A stretch of 64,000 nt of DNA from Chloroflexota bacterium (GCA_026706485.1 JAPOYR010000009.1:124001-188000); one strand, 5' to 3'; positions 12,097 to 20,802 are shown, numbered from the stretch's first letter. The notes: generated by a model from the sequence alone, not told the origin. Numbers and translations are program-made.

Positions 12097-12139
12097 TCCC
12101 GTTCGACTCCGACTGGATGGCCAGCGCTGGTGCGCACGT

Positions 12140-12150
12140 GGGAGGAGGAA
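12140..12150 (+). promoter_or_regulatory. Strong Shine-Dalgarno site that decides the BNR gene start
   Basis: The purine run GGGAGGAGGAA ends about 4 nt before ATG 12155. The frame is open upstream to 11906, but only this ATG has a good site and is followed by protein-like sequence. Confidence 0.75.
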
Positions 12151-12154
12151 TTTC

Positions 12155-13798
12155 ATGAAACCAGTCCTGATCGACCTTCCGCCGGACGTCGAGCGGCCAA
12201 TGGTGGTGCGACGCCGCGACGGACGCCTCGACGGCTTCTTTCTCAAGGACGCGGACATCCCGACGCCGCGCGTCGCGCGCATCGTCTCGCACGACGACGG
12301 GCGCACCTGGGACGAAGCGCCCGACGTGCTGACGTTGCCCGAAACCGCGGGACTGTGGGGCGGTCTGGAGGTGCTCGCGGACGCCGACGACGAGGTCCAT
12401 TGCTTCTTCATGCACGACCGCGGCTCAGGGGTATTCGGCGCCCCGCTGGCCGGCGAAGGGGTGGCCCACGAGGGCCCATACCGCGGCAAGTTCCTGGACA
12501 TCTGGCACCTCAGGTCGCGCGACGACGGCGAGGCGTGGACCGAGCCGAAGCGGATCTGGGAGGGATTCACCGGCGCGCTGAACAGCGTGATTCAGCTTCG
12601 CGGCGGCCGCATCGTGCTGCCGTTTGCATCGGCCACGGGCCAGACCTGGGCGCACCGGGTCGATACGGGGCTGGACGCATTCAGCTTCGCCGGCGCGTTC
12701 TACTCGACGGTGGTCTACTCCGACGACGCGGGGGATACGTGGCGCCAGGGCACGCGCGACATCAAATCCTGGGCGCCGATTCCGGCCTACGGCGCCGACG
12801 AGCCGGTGATCATCCAGAAGCTCGACGGGCGCGTCTGGATGCTCCTGCGCACGCAGACCGGCCGGCTTTACGAGTCGTTCTCTGACGACGGCGCCGAGTG
12901 GTCCGTCGCTCGTCCCACCCCGCTCGTTTCGTCCGACTCGCCCGTGGGCCTGGTGCGCCTCAGCGACAACCGCCTGGTGCTGCTCTGGAACTGCTGCCAG
13001 CGGTTCCCCTACGCCTATGGCGGACGCCACGTGCTGCACGCGGCCATATCCGAGGATGACGGTCAGACCTGGCGCGGCGCCCGCGAGGTGCTGCGCGATC
13101 CGCGCCGCCACGATCCGCCGCCCATCAAGGGTGACTTCGGCACCGCCTATCCGTTCCCCGTGGTCACGACCGACGACGCGGTCATCATCGTGTCGGGGCA
13201 AGGCGAGGGCCGCGTGTTGATGATGCGGATGGATCCGGCCTGGCTCTACGAGACCCGGCAGAGCAGCGACTTCGCGGACGGGCATGAGGACTGGTCGATC
13301 TTCGGCACCGCCGGCGTCCAGCGGCAGCCCCATCCTGACCGCGCCGTCGCCTTCGCCCTCCGACTGACCAAGCAAGAGCCGGGCCGCACGTCGGCAGCCG
13401 TTTGGAACTTCCCCGCCGGACGGCGGGGACGCGTGCAAATCCGACTGCGCGTGGAACCAGGCGCCGGTCCGTTTCGGCTGAGCCTCACGGACCACTTCTC
13501 GACACCGTTCGATCCCCAGGACCAGTTCCACAACACCTTCAACGTCCCGGTCGCGCCGGAGGGTCGGATCGCGGATGAACCCGCGCTCGAGGCCGGGCGC
13601 TGGCACACGGTCGAGCTGGCCTGGGATACGCAAGAGGGCCGCACGTGCCGGGTTTCGGTCGACGGCCGCCAGGTCACGACAGCCCCGCAGCTGCACGAGA
13701 CGCGTGGGGTGAGCTACCTGCGCGTCGTGGCCCTAGCCGAGCCCCACGACCACTCCGGCCTGTGGATCGAGTCAACTGCCGCCGAGGTGGAATCTTGA
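12155..13798 (+). CDS. BNR sialidase-like protein with C-terminal lectin-like (LamG/ConA) domain
   Basis: A 547-residue two-domain protein. Residues about 1-370 are a beta-propeller of the sialidase superfamily with Asp-boxes SHDDGRTWD (about 50), SRDDGEAWT (about 122), SDDAGDTWR (about 190) and SEDDGQTWR (about 303). Residues about 375-547 form a beta-sandwich like those of LamG/concanavalin-type domains: DFADGHEDWSIFGTAG, a VRVEPG-type strand, then GRWHTVELAWDTQEGRTCRV. The combination suggests a glycan-processing or glycan-binding protein. No signal peptide is visible, and the sialidase RIP motif is not evident. The start is set by the Shine-Dalgarno at 12140. It stands alone, downstream of the AT-rich immunity gene. 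Confidence 0.8.
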   Translation: MKPVLIDLPPDVERPMVVRRRDGRLDGFFLKDADIPTPRVARIVSHDDGRTWDEAPDVLTLPETAGLWGGLEVLADADDEVHCFFMHDRGSGVFGAPLAGEGVAHEGPYRGKFLDIWHLRSRDDGEAWTEPKRIWEGFTGALNSVIQLRGGRIVLPFASATGQTWAHRVDTGLDAFSFAGAFYSTVVYSDDAGDTWRQGTRDIKSWAPIPAYGADEPVIIQKLDGRVWMLLRTQTGRLYESFSDDGAEWSVARPTPLVSSDSPVGLVRLSDNRLVLLWNCCQRFPYAYGGRHVLHAAISEDDGQTWRGAREVLRDPRRHDPPPIKGDFGTAYPFPVVTTDDAVIIVSGQGEGRVLMMRMDPAWLYETRQSSDFADGHEDWSIFGTAGVQRQPHPDRAVAFALRLTKQEPGRTSAAVWNFPAGRRGRVQIRLRVEPGAGPFRLSLTDHFSTPFDPQDQFHNTFNVPVAPEGRIADEPALEAGRWHTVELAWDTQEGRTCRVSVDGRQVTTAPQLHETRGVSYLRVVALAEPHDHSGLWIESTAAEVES

Positions 13799-13834
13799 TC
13801 TAGCGATTGGCGGTTAGATCTGGTGCGAGCCGCT

Positions 13835-13900
13835 TCAGACCGGAATGACGCAGAGGGCGAAAACCAAATCGAACTCCAGCAGGGCGCTACGGCCACTCAT
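13835..13900 (-). pseudogene. Remnant of a VapC (PIN) toxin gene
   Basis: Immediately after the VapB-like antitoxin, an ATG at 13900 overlaps its last codons and opens a 21-codon frame, MSGRSALLEFDLVFALCVIP plus one residue, then stop. PIN toxins of this class commonly begin with a similar hydrophobic strand containing a catalytic Asp and Asn (ALLDVNxLxAL). Here the strand is ALLEFDLVFAL, with the catalytic residues altered, and the rest of the about 130-residue domain is absent. I read it as a decayed toxin. The 36 bp between here and the BNR gene stop hold nothing recognisable. Confidence 0.4.
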
Positions 13901-14114
13901 CCAGTGATCGATAGACGTCCTCGCTGGTGACAGGTTCGGCGTCGATCGGAACGGCGAACACGGTTGGATCTCCGTCTCCGCCAGCTGTGGATGCGCCCTC
14001 GAATCCGCGCCGGGCCAACACCGACAAGGCGCTGCCGAGACTGCGTCCGCTTTGGTCGGCCAAGACCTGGGCAGCGGCAAGAACGTCGTCGTCGATGGTT
14101 ACGGTCACTCGCAT
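13887..14114 (-). CDS. VapB-like ribbon-helix-helix antitoxin (toxin lost)
   Basis: A 75-residue protein starting MRVTVTIDDDVLAAAQVLAD, the strand-helix start of MetJ/Arc-type (ribbon-helix-helix) antitoxins, followed by the helix SGRSLGSALSVLARRGFEG. The C-terminal tail (VPIDAEPVTSEDVYRSLDEW) is the kind that wraps the cognate PIN toxin. It would normally repress its own operon and neutralise a VapC RNase. The adjacent toxin frame is only a 21-codon remnant, so this is an orphan antitoxin that could still act as a repressor or as an anti-addiction factor. The identification is by family pattern. Confidence 0.75.
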   Translation of the reverse strand: MRVTVTIDDDVLAAAQVLADQSGRSLGSALSVLARRGFEGASTAGGDGDPTVFAVPIDAEPVTSEDVYRSLDEWP

Positions 14115-14129
14115 GAATGCATCATCGCA

Positions 14130-15317
14130 TCAGGCGGATGCGTCCGGCCCACGCCGACTCCACGGCAGGTCGCCCACCACCCGCCAGCCGATGATGCCTG
14201 CGACGCCGATCAGGACGGCCATGGCGACGCCCACGAGGTCGTAGCCGCGCACGTCGAGCAGGAAGCCCACCGCCGGTGCGACGCCGAGCTGGACCAGCGC
14301 GCCCATGGTCAGCAGCACGCCCAGGGATCGACCGACAAATTCCTTGGGCACCCGGTCGCCGATGAGCACCGACGGCAGCACCGCGCCCAGACCGGTGATC
14401 GACGCCAGCGCGCCCGCAGCGATGAACACGCCCAGCCCCAGCGGCAGCGTCAGCAGCACCGCGGCCCCGAACGCCCCCAGCACCAGTGCCAGGAGCGCGC
14501 TGCCGCGGCCGGCGCGGTCCATCAGGTTGCCGCTCACGAAGGTAAGCACGGCTCGCGCCGCGCTCATGGCGGAAATGGCGAGACCCACGACCGCGGGCGT
14601 GAACGCGAGGCCCTCGCCGGCGTAGAGCGGCAGCACCACGCGGCTTTGTCCGATGACCGGACCGGTGAGCAGCATGGACAACGCGATGAGCGGCCAGACC
14701 ACGCGGGGCAGGCGCAGGTCGTCGAGGCTGAACATGCGCGCTCTGCGCTCGGGACGGGACGGGGCCCCGCCGCGAATGACGGGAAGCGCGACTGCCGCGG
14801 CGCACAAGCTGAGCACCGCCGTCACGATCAGGGCCGCCCGCCAGTCGAACGCGGCGGCGATGACGCCCGCCAGCGCCGGACCGATGAACGCACCCACCTG
14901 GACTCCGGACATCACGCGCGAGGTCACGCGACCGCGCTGCTCGGAGTCCGCCTGCGACACGGTGTAGGCGATGCTGCTCGTCGTCATGAACGTGGCGCCC
15001 ACCGTGCCGATCAGCTTGCCCGCGAGCAGGACGACGTATCCGGGCGCCAACGCCATGAGCAGCGTGCCCGCTGCAAGCCCCAGCCCGCCGCCAGCGATCG
15101 GCACGCGGGCGGGCAGCCGGTCGGCGACCATACCGGCGGGAATGTTGGTGAGGACGCCCGCCAGCGCCTGAGCCGAGAAGATCAGTCCGAGCTGGGCGTA
15201 GGTAAGCCCGAACTCGTCGCGGATCACGACGAGCAGCGGCCCCGGAGCGGTGGCCACGACGGCCGTTACCGCCAGGACGGCGAAGACCGTGACGAAGTCG
15301 GCGCGTGGTCGTGCCAT
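14130..15317 (-). CDS. MFS transporter
   Basis: A 395-residue major facilitator superfamily carrier with the expected 12 hydrophobic segments in two six-helix halves. The first helix carries VFAVLAVTAVVATAPGPLL. The loop between helices 2 and 3 resembles motif A, GMVADRLPARVPIAGGG (about 82-98), and the second-half equivalent is GNLMDRAGRGSALL (about 260-275). The central cytoplasmic loop is short (GGAPSRPERRARMF). There is no signature to specify a substrate; drug, sugar or metabolite export are all possible. It ends 15 bp downstream of the antitoxin start on the same strand. The start is ATG at 15317. Confidence 0.9.
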   Translation of the reverse strand: MARPRADFVTVFAVLAVTAVVATAPGPLLVVIRDEFGLTYAQLGLIFSAQALAGVLTNIPAGMVADRLPARVPIAGGGLGLAAGTLLMALAPGYVVLLAGKLIGTVGATFMTTSSIAYTVSQADSEQRGRVTSRVMSGVQVGAFIGPALAGVIAAAFDWRAALIVTAVLSLCAAAVALPVIRGGAPSRPERRARMFSLDDLRLPRVVWPLIALSMLLTGPVIGQSRVVLPLYAGEGLAFTPAVVGLAISAMSAARAVLTFVSGNLMDRAGRGSALLALVLGAFGAAVLLTLPLGLGVFIAAGALASITGLGAVLPSVLIGDRVPKEFVGRSLGVLLTMGALVQLGVAPAVGFLLDVRGYDLVGVAMAVLIGVAGIIGWRVVGDLPWSRRGPDASA

Positions 15318-15402
15318 AGGCGCGGTTACAGGGGCGACGCCTCAGCGCCGCCCAGCAATGCTACGCCCGTGGCCGCCTGCAGAGGGCGCGGGGGGCCTGC
15401 CC

Positions 15403-17022
15403 CTACGCCAAGAGGTCTCGCAGCCGCTGCTCCAGGTCGGCCTTGGCTTCGGGCTGAGGCTCCATGAGCCGCGCGTCGCGCAGGCTGCCGGCAATCGGCT
15501 GGTGGTCGGTGACCAGGTGCGGATCGCCGCCTTCCTCGTTGATCAGCTCGATCAGAAGTCGCTCCACAAGCTCTGCCCGCACGCCGGCGTGCGCCGGATC
15601 GTCCCACAGGTTGTGCAGGTCCTCCGGGTCGTCCTTGACGTTGTAGAGCTCGCCGTACTCGGTCGTGCCGTAGTGCAGCAGCTTCCAGTCCTCGGTCACG
15701 AGCATCTTGACCCGCTGCGTGATGGGCGCTGGATGCGCCTTGCCAAGGCCGACGAGCTCGGGACGACCGCTGCCGAAGATGGCGATGCGCTCCACGATCA
15801 CCGCGTCGCGATGCGCTTCGGTCTCGCCGCGCAGGAGCGGGGCGAAGCTGCGGCCCTCCTGGCCGACCAAGGGATCCGCGCCCGCGAGGTCGAGCCACGT
15901 GGGCACGAGGTCGAGCTGCGTCATCACGCCGCCGTGCACGCGGCCCGCCTCGACGGTCAGCGGGTGGCGCCAGAGCAGCGGCACGCGGTTGACGCACTCG
16001 TAGGACATCATCGGCTTGGCGGCGATGCCGTGATCGTTGAGACCCTCGCCGTGGTCCGAGCTGAAGATCACGTGGGTGTTTTCGGCCAGGCCCAGCCGCT
16101 CCAGCTCGGCCAGCACGCGGGCGATTCCGTCGTCGATGAAGGTGGTCATGCCGTAGTAGTGGGCCACGATCTCGCCGTGGTGGTCGCCGTCCCAGCCGCT
16201 TGTAGTGTCGTAGCCCTGGTAGGGGAGTCCGTCGCGGGCGTATTGATACTGTGGCGGCTTGTTGCTCACGTCCTCCCGAGGGACGGCCGACGGCATGTCT
16301 GCGGGGTCGTACATGTCGCAGTAGGGACGCGGCGGCGTGAAGGGCTGGTGCGGGTCGTAGAACGACATCCAGAGAAAGAATGGCCGCTCACTGCCGTGGT
16401 CCCGCAGCCAGTCGACGGTGCGGTCGGCGGTGCGATGGGTGTAGTGCCACTCGGCGGGGACGGCGTTCTTCCAGCTATGAAACGCGCCGGTGCGCGGCTC
16501 CAGCGCGTTGACCGGCTTCCACAGCTCCAGGCCCTCGGGGTGATGCCGCTCCAGCCAGACGCGCCAGTGGCCCTTGGGATAGGTGTGGGCGCCCAGGATT
16601 TCGACATAGTCGAAGCCAAAATACGGTCCGTACCAGAGGCCGTCGTCGGGATCGACCGGCGCGCCGGGCGGCGGGTGTTCCGGGAGCACGTCCTCGTATT
16701 CGCCGCTCTTGAAGTGGGGCTTGCCGACCAGCGCCGTGGCGTAGCCGGCTTGGCGGAGCGAGTCGCCCACCACGGGGATGGCCTCGCTGAGATTGACGTT
16801 GTTGAAGACGTGATGCCCGCGCTGGCTGCGTCCCGTAATCATGCTGGCGCGGGCGGGGGCGCAGATGGCATTGGTGGGATAGGCGCGGTCGAAGCGCATA
16901 CCGTCGCGCGCCAGGCTGTCCATCGCCGGCGTGCGGATGCGCGGGTTGTGGATGCCCAGCGCGTCCCACCGCTGCTGGTCGGTGGTGATGAAGAGGAAAT
17001 TCGGCTGAGAGGTGGTGGGCAT
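15403..17022 (-). CDS. Type I sulfatase (arylsulfatase family)
   Basis: A 539-residue formylglycine-dependent sulfatase. The N-terminal metal-binding strand is NFLFITTDQQRWDALG, with the first ligand Asp at 15. The modification motif is CAPARASMITGR at 54-65, matching C-x-P-x-R, so Cys54 should be converted to formylglycine. Further ligands lie in SSDHGEGLNDHG near 310. The C-terminal subdomain has EYGELYNVKDDPEDLHNLWD, the typical end region. No signal peptide is seen, so desulfation would be cytoplasmic. It sits beside an MFS carrier and, after a repeat-rich gap, rhamnose mutarotase. This is consistent with use of sulfated deoxy-sugar glycans such as marine fucan/rhamnan or ulvan-type material, but the exact substrate is not readable. 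Confidence 0.93.
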   Translation of the reverse strand: MPTTSQPNFLFITTDQQRWDALGIHNPRIRTPAMDSLARDGMRFDRAYPTNAICAPARASMITGRSQRGHHVFNNVNLSEAIPVVGDSLRQAGYATALVGKPHFKSGEYEDVLPEHPPPGAPVDPDDGLWYGPYFGFDYVEILGAHTYPKGHWRVWLERHHPEGLELWKPVNALEPRTGAFHSWKNAVPAEWHYTHRTADRTVDWLRDHGSERPFFLWMSFYDPHQPFTPPRPYCDMYDPADMPSAVPREDVSNKPPQYQYARDGLPYQGYDTTSGWDGDHHGEIVAHYYGMTTFIDDGIARVLAELERLGLAENTHVIFSSDHGEGLNDHGIAAKPMMSYECVNRVPLLWRHPLTVEAGRVHGGVMTQLDLVPTWLDLAGADPLVGQEGRSFAPLLRGETEAHRDAVIVERIAIFGSGRPELVGLGKAHPAPITQRVKMLVTEDWKLLHYGTTEYGELYNVKDDPEDLHNLWDDPAHAGVRAELVERLLIELINEEGGDPHLVTDHQPIAGSLRDARLMEPQPEAKADLEQRLRDLLA

Positions 17023-17102
17023 TTGGATGGGTGGTTGTTGCGGAATTAGGCGTTCACCCTAACCGCCCCGCCTGGCCGCGGCCAAGAGTGGCTGGCCCTT
17101 GA

Positions 17103-17525
17103 CCTGTCATTTCGAGCCGCAGGCGAGGAATCTAAGGACGCTGTGCATTTTCCCTGCCCCTTGGACTCCTCGCTGCGCTCGGAGTGACAGAGTGGGCGCC
17201 CGGAGTGACGCGGTGGGCGCTCGGAGCGACAGGGAGGTGCTTCGGTGGCCCGCGCTGCGTGCAGCGTGGGACCGGCCGCTCACGAAGCTCCCAGGCTGCG
17301 CGCAGTCTGGACCACCAGATTGTCGGTCGTTGACATGTCATTCCGAGCCGCAGGCGAGGAATCTAAGTGGCGAGCCACTGGCAAGACGCCATTCGTCTCC
17401 TCACGGGTCACCGCCGGGTTCAGTCATCTGAGACTCCTCGCTGCGCTCGGAGTGACAGAGCGGGCGCTCGCAGTGACAGTTGATGAGACTCGCCGGAGGG
17501 CGCTTCGCGAACCGCCCCTACCTCC
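17103..17525. repeat. Repeat-filled intergenic region of about 550 bp
   Basis: Between the sulfatase start and the mutarotase stop no gene is visible. The gap contains two paired elements of one family: arms TGTCATTCCGAGC...GAGGAATCTAAG at about 17103-17136 and 17336-17368, with the facing arm ACTCCTCGCTGCGCTCGGAG at about 17163-17191 and 17431-17460. One copy of the GCTGCGTGCAGCGTGGGACC element lies at about 17243-17272 and a diverged one near 17290. A GCGCTTCGCGAACCGCCCCT element lies near 17491-17522. All recur elsewhere in the window. Confidence 0.75.
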
Positions 17526-17576
17526 GCGTGAGCGCGGCGTCGGAGGCCGCCGGAACGCCGCGGCCGCTCGGCGCCC

Positions 17577-17891
17577 TCAGTCCAGGTGCCAGACCTCGGG
17601 CGCGAAGAACATATGACCGTCCTCGTCGGTCAGCTCCTCGATCACGTCCTCGAACCACGCGCTCCAGCGGGTGTTGACGTCATAGGACCCGATTTTGCCA
17701 AAGGACGTGGCGACGTCCGGCTCGCACTCCGCGTAGGCGATGATCTGGAGTCCGCGCCGAAAGAGCGAATAGTTGGTGAAGCCCGACTCTTGGATGGCCT
17801 CCACCAGCTCCGGCCAGATTTCGTCGTGCCGGCGCTTGTACTCGTCCTCGGTGCCGGGCTTGATCTGAAAGGTGAAGCAGACCCGCTCCAT
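17577..17891 (-). CDS. rhaM: L-rhamnose mutarotase family protein
   Basis: A 104-residue ferredoxin-like dimeric alpha/beta-barrel protein that interconverts the alpha and beta anomers of L-rhamnose. The pattern is complete: FTFQIKPGTEDEYKRRHDEI, then IWPELVEAIQESGFTNYSLF, YAECEPD, a W-x-x-W-F stretch (RWSAWFEDVI) and the terminal FAPEVWHLD. The conserved His (RRHDEIWPE) and the Tyr and Trp residues that line the pocket are present. Length is the family norm. There is no rhamnose isomerase, kinase or aldolase gene in the window. Some members act on fucose or other sugars. The upstream 75 bp separates it from a BNR gene on the same strand. Confidence 0.92.
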   Translation of the reverse strand: MERVCFTFQIKPGTEDEYKRRHDEIWPELVEAIQESGFTNYSLFRRGLQIIAYAECEPDVATSFGKIGSYDVNTRWSAWFEDVIEELTDEDGHMFFAPEVWHLD

Positions 17892-17966
17892 GGGAACCTC
17901 CGTGCGCTTCGCATGCCTGACGTGCCGAGGCTACCGCGCCACCGATACCCCTGCCGGACGGGGCGC

Positions 17967-19112
17967 TCAGACCTCCTCGACGACGGTGGCCTCGATACCG
18001 CGATGCAGGTCGCGGTGGGTGTAGTAGTAGACCACCAGCACGCGGCCGTCCCGCAGCTCGACGGCCCAGGGATAGCCGCAATCGGAGGTCATGGAGTCGC
18101 TGCGCACGTCGAGGACGGGGCAGGTGTCGAGGTCGGCGCACTCGGGGTCCGTGACGCGCACGATGCAGCCGCGCTGCCCGTCCCAGCGCGTGCCGGTGGT
18201 GACGAAGACGCGCCCGTCGCTGAGCGGGAGCATGTGGCTCGGGCTGCCGTAGATCGAGGTCGGACGCCACGGCGACCAGCTTTGCCCGTTGTCATCCGAC
18301 TCGACCCGCGCAACGATGGTGCCGCCCTGCCGCCCCGACAGTTGGATTCGCGGCGAGCCCCTCGGATGGCAGCGATAGAGAACCACCAGGCGGCCGCTGT
18401 GCGTGCGGTGAATGGTCGGCTCGCTGAAGTGCACGATCGGGTCCTCGGCGATGCGGCCGCCGTAGGTCCAGGTCTCGCCAAAGTCGTCGGAGACGCGCAG
18501 CATGCCGAAGTAGGGCTGCTCGCCGCGGGGACGCTCGGTGGCCTTGCTGGGCTTGAGCAAGCGGCCGCCGGGCAGCTCGAGCAAGCCGCTGCGGCACACC
18601 CCCGAATGCTCCGCCGGATGGCCCCATTCGGCGTCCGGAAGGCGGGGAAACCGCATCGGATTGGTCCAGGTGCGCCCGCCGTCGCGGGAGCGCACCCAGA
18701 ACGGGATCCCCGGTCGGGAGATCCAGGTCGAATGCTGCGGCGACCCGACGTCGCGCGCGTGCGGCGGCTTGCGAAATGTGAAGTCGGCGAATCCCTGGGC
18801 GGGCACGAGCTCGTTGCTCGACGCGTGGAGAAAGATGCTGCCGTCGCTGAGCGTGTGCGTGCCGAAGTCGATCACGCCGCCGCGCGGGTCGTTGGTGACC
18901 AGCCACGGCTCGCTCCAGGTTTGGCCCTCGTCGCGCGACGCGACCGCGCGCACGTCGAACAGCGGATGGCTGTGGTGGGCGTGGCCGAGATGCGGCGCGC
19001 GATGAAACAGTACCAGCAACTCGCCCTCAGGCGTGCGGACGACGTTGGGCGCGGTGGCGTAGTGCCCGGTCTCGCGGTAGACGGTGACGTGCTCGACGAC
19101 GCGCCAGCTCAT
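17967..19112 (-). CDS. BNR/Asp-box sialidase-like protein
   Basis: A 381-residue sialidase-superfamily propeller with four Asp-boxes: SRDEGQTWS near 63, SRDGGRTWT near 148, SDDFGETWT near 211 and SDDNGQSWS near 270. The N-terminal segment NVVRTPEGELLVLFHRAPHLGHAHH is His-rich but lacks a clear RIP motif. C-terminal strands include VLDVRSDSMTSDCGYPWAVE, and the protein ends YTHRDLHRGIEATVVEEV. There is no signal peptide. It lies 75 bp upstream of rhamnose mutarotase on the same strand, so the two may be co-transcribed, which favours a deoxy-sugar substrate over sialic acid. The enzymatic activity is not established by sequence. Confidence 0.8.
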   Translation of the reverse strand: MSWRVVEHVTVYRETGHYATAPNVVRTPEGELLVLFHRAPHLGHAHHSHPLFDVRAVASRDEGQTWSEPWLVTNDPRGGVIDFGTHTLSDGSIFLHASSNELVPAQGFADFTFRKPPHARDVGSPQHSTWISRPGIPFWVRSRDGGRTWTNPMRFPRLPDAEWGHPAEHSGVCRSGLLELPGGRLLKPSKATERPRGEQPYFGMLRVSDDFGETWTYGGRIAEDPIVHFSEPTIHRTHSGRLVVLYRCHPRGSPRIQLSGRQGGTIVARVESDDNGQSWSPWRPTSIYGSPSHMLPLSDGRVFVTTGTRWDGQRGCIVRVTDPECADLDTCPVLDVRSDSMTSDCGYPWAVELRDGRVLVVYYYTHRDLHRGIEATVVEEV

Positions 19113-19234
19113 GGGATTGATGGAGACGTGTCGCGGCAGAGGGGCATACGCGTGCCTCCGGTTCGGCGGATGGTGGTTGGCAGTCTACGCGGCGTGGGTT
19201 GACGGCCTGAGCATCGGCCTCGGCCGGCGGTGCG

Positions 19235-19275
19235 TCCCCTCACCCCGACCCTCTCCCCATGGGAGAGGGAGCCGG
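19235..19275. repeat. Intergenic palindrome (CCCTCTCCCC/GGGAGAGGGA type)
   Basis: Short inverted repeat CCTCACCCCGACCCTCTCCC, then CATGGGAGAGGGAG, in the gap before the small hypothetical gene. It belongs to the same family as the elements near 1737 and 24080. Confidence 0.6.
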
Positions 19276-19383
19276 ACCTCGCCCGCGAAAAGGCCGGTTA
19301 ACCGGGCAGCAGGCTCGGGCCATCACCGTGATAGGCTGCCGCACCAGAATCGAGCCCCAGAGTCACGCGGAGGCGCACTGGTC

Positions 19384-19749
19384 ATGAGTTCGTCACGGCA
19401 GGCCACGATCGAGTCGTGCATCCGGCGTTTTCGCTCCGGCACGCTCACCGAGGCAGACCTGCGAGACACCCTGCAATCGCTGGCCGACGACGAGGGCAAG
19501 CGCCAGGAATTGCTGTACGTGCAGGCCGGCACCGCGTCGGTCAACTCGGCGGTGATCGGCATGTTCATCGCGCGGGACGGTGAGATCGACGAGGGTCCGC
19601 CGAACCCCGACGATATGCCCTACGACACCGTCATGGACGCCCTGAACGACGGCTGGCGCATCATCAAATTCCCCGAGCTGGCCGTGATGCTGGACGAAAC
19701 GAAGCTGCACGGACCGGGGGTCGAGTTCATCCTGGAGAAGGTGAGGTAA
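19384..19749 (+). CDS. Small hypothetical protein upstream of a PhyH-family gene
   Basis: A 121-residue protein I cannot assign. The start ATG 19384 has a GGAGG about 11 nt upstream. The first half is helical and charged (ATIESCIRRFRSGTLTEADL, then LADDEGKRQELLYVQAG). The second half is acidic and ends DETKLHGPGVEFILEKVR. No membrane segment, signal peptide or Cys cluster is seen. It ends 7 bp before the PhyH-family start on the same strand, so the two are very likely one operon, and it may be a partner or stability factor for that enzyme. The frame is open further upstream, but that part covers repeat DNA. Confidence 0.6.
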   Translation: MSSSRQATIESCIRRFRSGTLTEADLRDTLQSLADDEGKRQELLYVQAGTASVNSAVIGMFIARDGEIDEGPPNPDDMPYDTVMDALNDGWRIIKFPELAVMLDETKLHGPGVEFILEKVR

Positions 19750-19756
19750 GCCCACC

Positions 19757-20638
19757 ATGCGCACGCACGACTGCGAACCGACGCTCACCGATTCCCAGGT
19801 CCTCGACTTCTGCAAGTCGGGCTATCTGCCGCTGGAGGGCGTGGTTCCCGACGACGTCAACCAGCGCGTCGTCGATTTCATGAACGACCATGCGCCGCAC
19901 ATCGAGCCGGGTGATTTCGCCAACCACGAGCCCAACGAGATCCTCGACGAGGACTGGTTCGTGGACGGAGTTCTGTGCAACCCCGTGGCGGCCGGCGCGG
20001 TGCGCTGCTTGCTGGGATCAGACTTTGCGCTGCCCAGGATCATGTCGAGCCACCGCGTCCACATGCCGGCCCGCGCCTACGGCTGGCACCGTGACGGCGG
20101 CTCGCTGTCGAGCCACGAGCTCAACTACCTCCAGGTCTACTACTACCCGCAGGACACGACGGTCGAGATGGGCGCCACAGCCTTTCTGCCCGGCTCGCAC
20201 CTCTACTGGCCCTTCGGCCAGGGCAGCTCCGGGCTCTACGGCATGTTCCGCGGCACGGTGTCGAGCGCGGCGCCCGCCGGGTCGATCTTCATCTCGGCCT
20301 ACTCCGTGTGGCACCGGCGCACGAAGTCGACGGCTTCGGGCATTCGCAATCTGCTGAAGTACAACTACTGGCGCACCACGGTGCCGCGGCGCGACTGGAT
20401 TCGCGAGCCGGACTTCGACCCGGCGACGGCCGTCTACGGCCCCGGCCCCGATGCGGCGCCCGCGCCGCGCCAGTCTTACCTAGCGGTGGCCCGTATGTAT
20501 TTCTGGCTGTGCGGTCGCCTGGACGATTTCCAGGCGCTGGGCGGCCAGGGTTGGCCGAAGGTAGGGCCGGTGGACTACCGACCCTACGGCTACCCCGGCG
20601 ACCCCACCGATCCGCGCGTCCAGCAAAAGGCGAGCTGA
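19757..20638 (+). CDS. Phytanoyl-CoA dioxygenase (PhyH) family protein
   Basis: A 293-residue non-haem Fe(II)/2-oxoglutarate-dependent oxygenase of the double-stranded beta-helix fold. The facial triad is visible: His111 and Asp113 in GWHRDGG, and the distal His186 in SVWHRRT. The metal-to-oxoglutarate region GATAFLPGSHLYWPFG fits the fold. Family members hydroxylate acyl-CoAs, amino acids or small natural products, and the substrate cannot be told here. These proteins are abundant in SAR202 and other marine Chloroflexota. It follows the 121-residue gene by 7 bp. A second, differently built member lies at 27657. Confidence 0.88.
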   Translation: MRTHDCEPTLTDSQVLDFCKSGYLPLEGVVPDDVNQRVVDFMNDHAPHIEPGDFANHEPNEILDEDWFVDGVLCNPVAAGAVRCLLGSDFALPRIMSSHRVHMPARAYGWHRDGGSLSSHELNYLQVYYYPQDTTVEMGATAFLPGSHLYWPFGQGSSGLYGMFRGTVSSAAPAGSIFISAYSVWHRRTKSTASGIRNLLKYNYWRTTVPRRDWIREPDFDPATAVYGPGPDAAPAPRQSYLAVARMYFWLCGRLDDFQALGGQGWPKVGPVDYRPYGYPGDPTDPRVQQKAS

Positions 20639-20670
20639 ACCCGCGCGCAGAGACTCTTGCGCAATCCCTC

Positions 20671-20763
20671 CGTCATTCCGGCGGAAGCCGGAATCCAGTC
20701 CGGTCGAATACCGAGGCGCGCCGGTTGCTTTGCGTCGGGCGGGTCCGAGACCCGCCCCTACCG
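20671..20763. repeat. Two intergenic palindromes
   Basis: About 20671-20702 is GTCATTCCGGCGGAAGCCGG followed by AATCCAG, a palindrome shared with 25384 and 32219. About 20735-20763 is GGGCGGGTCCGAGACCCGCC followed by CCTACC, shared with 32328 and 61421. They separate the PhyH gene from the DUF72 gene and may serve as a terminator. Confidence 0.7.
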
Positions 20764-20802
20764 GACACTGCAAACGTCTCCACCGGCGGTCGCGCCGTGA
20801 CC

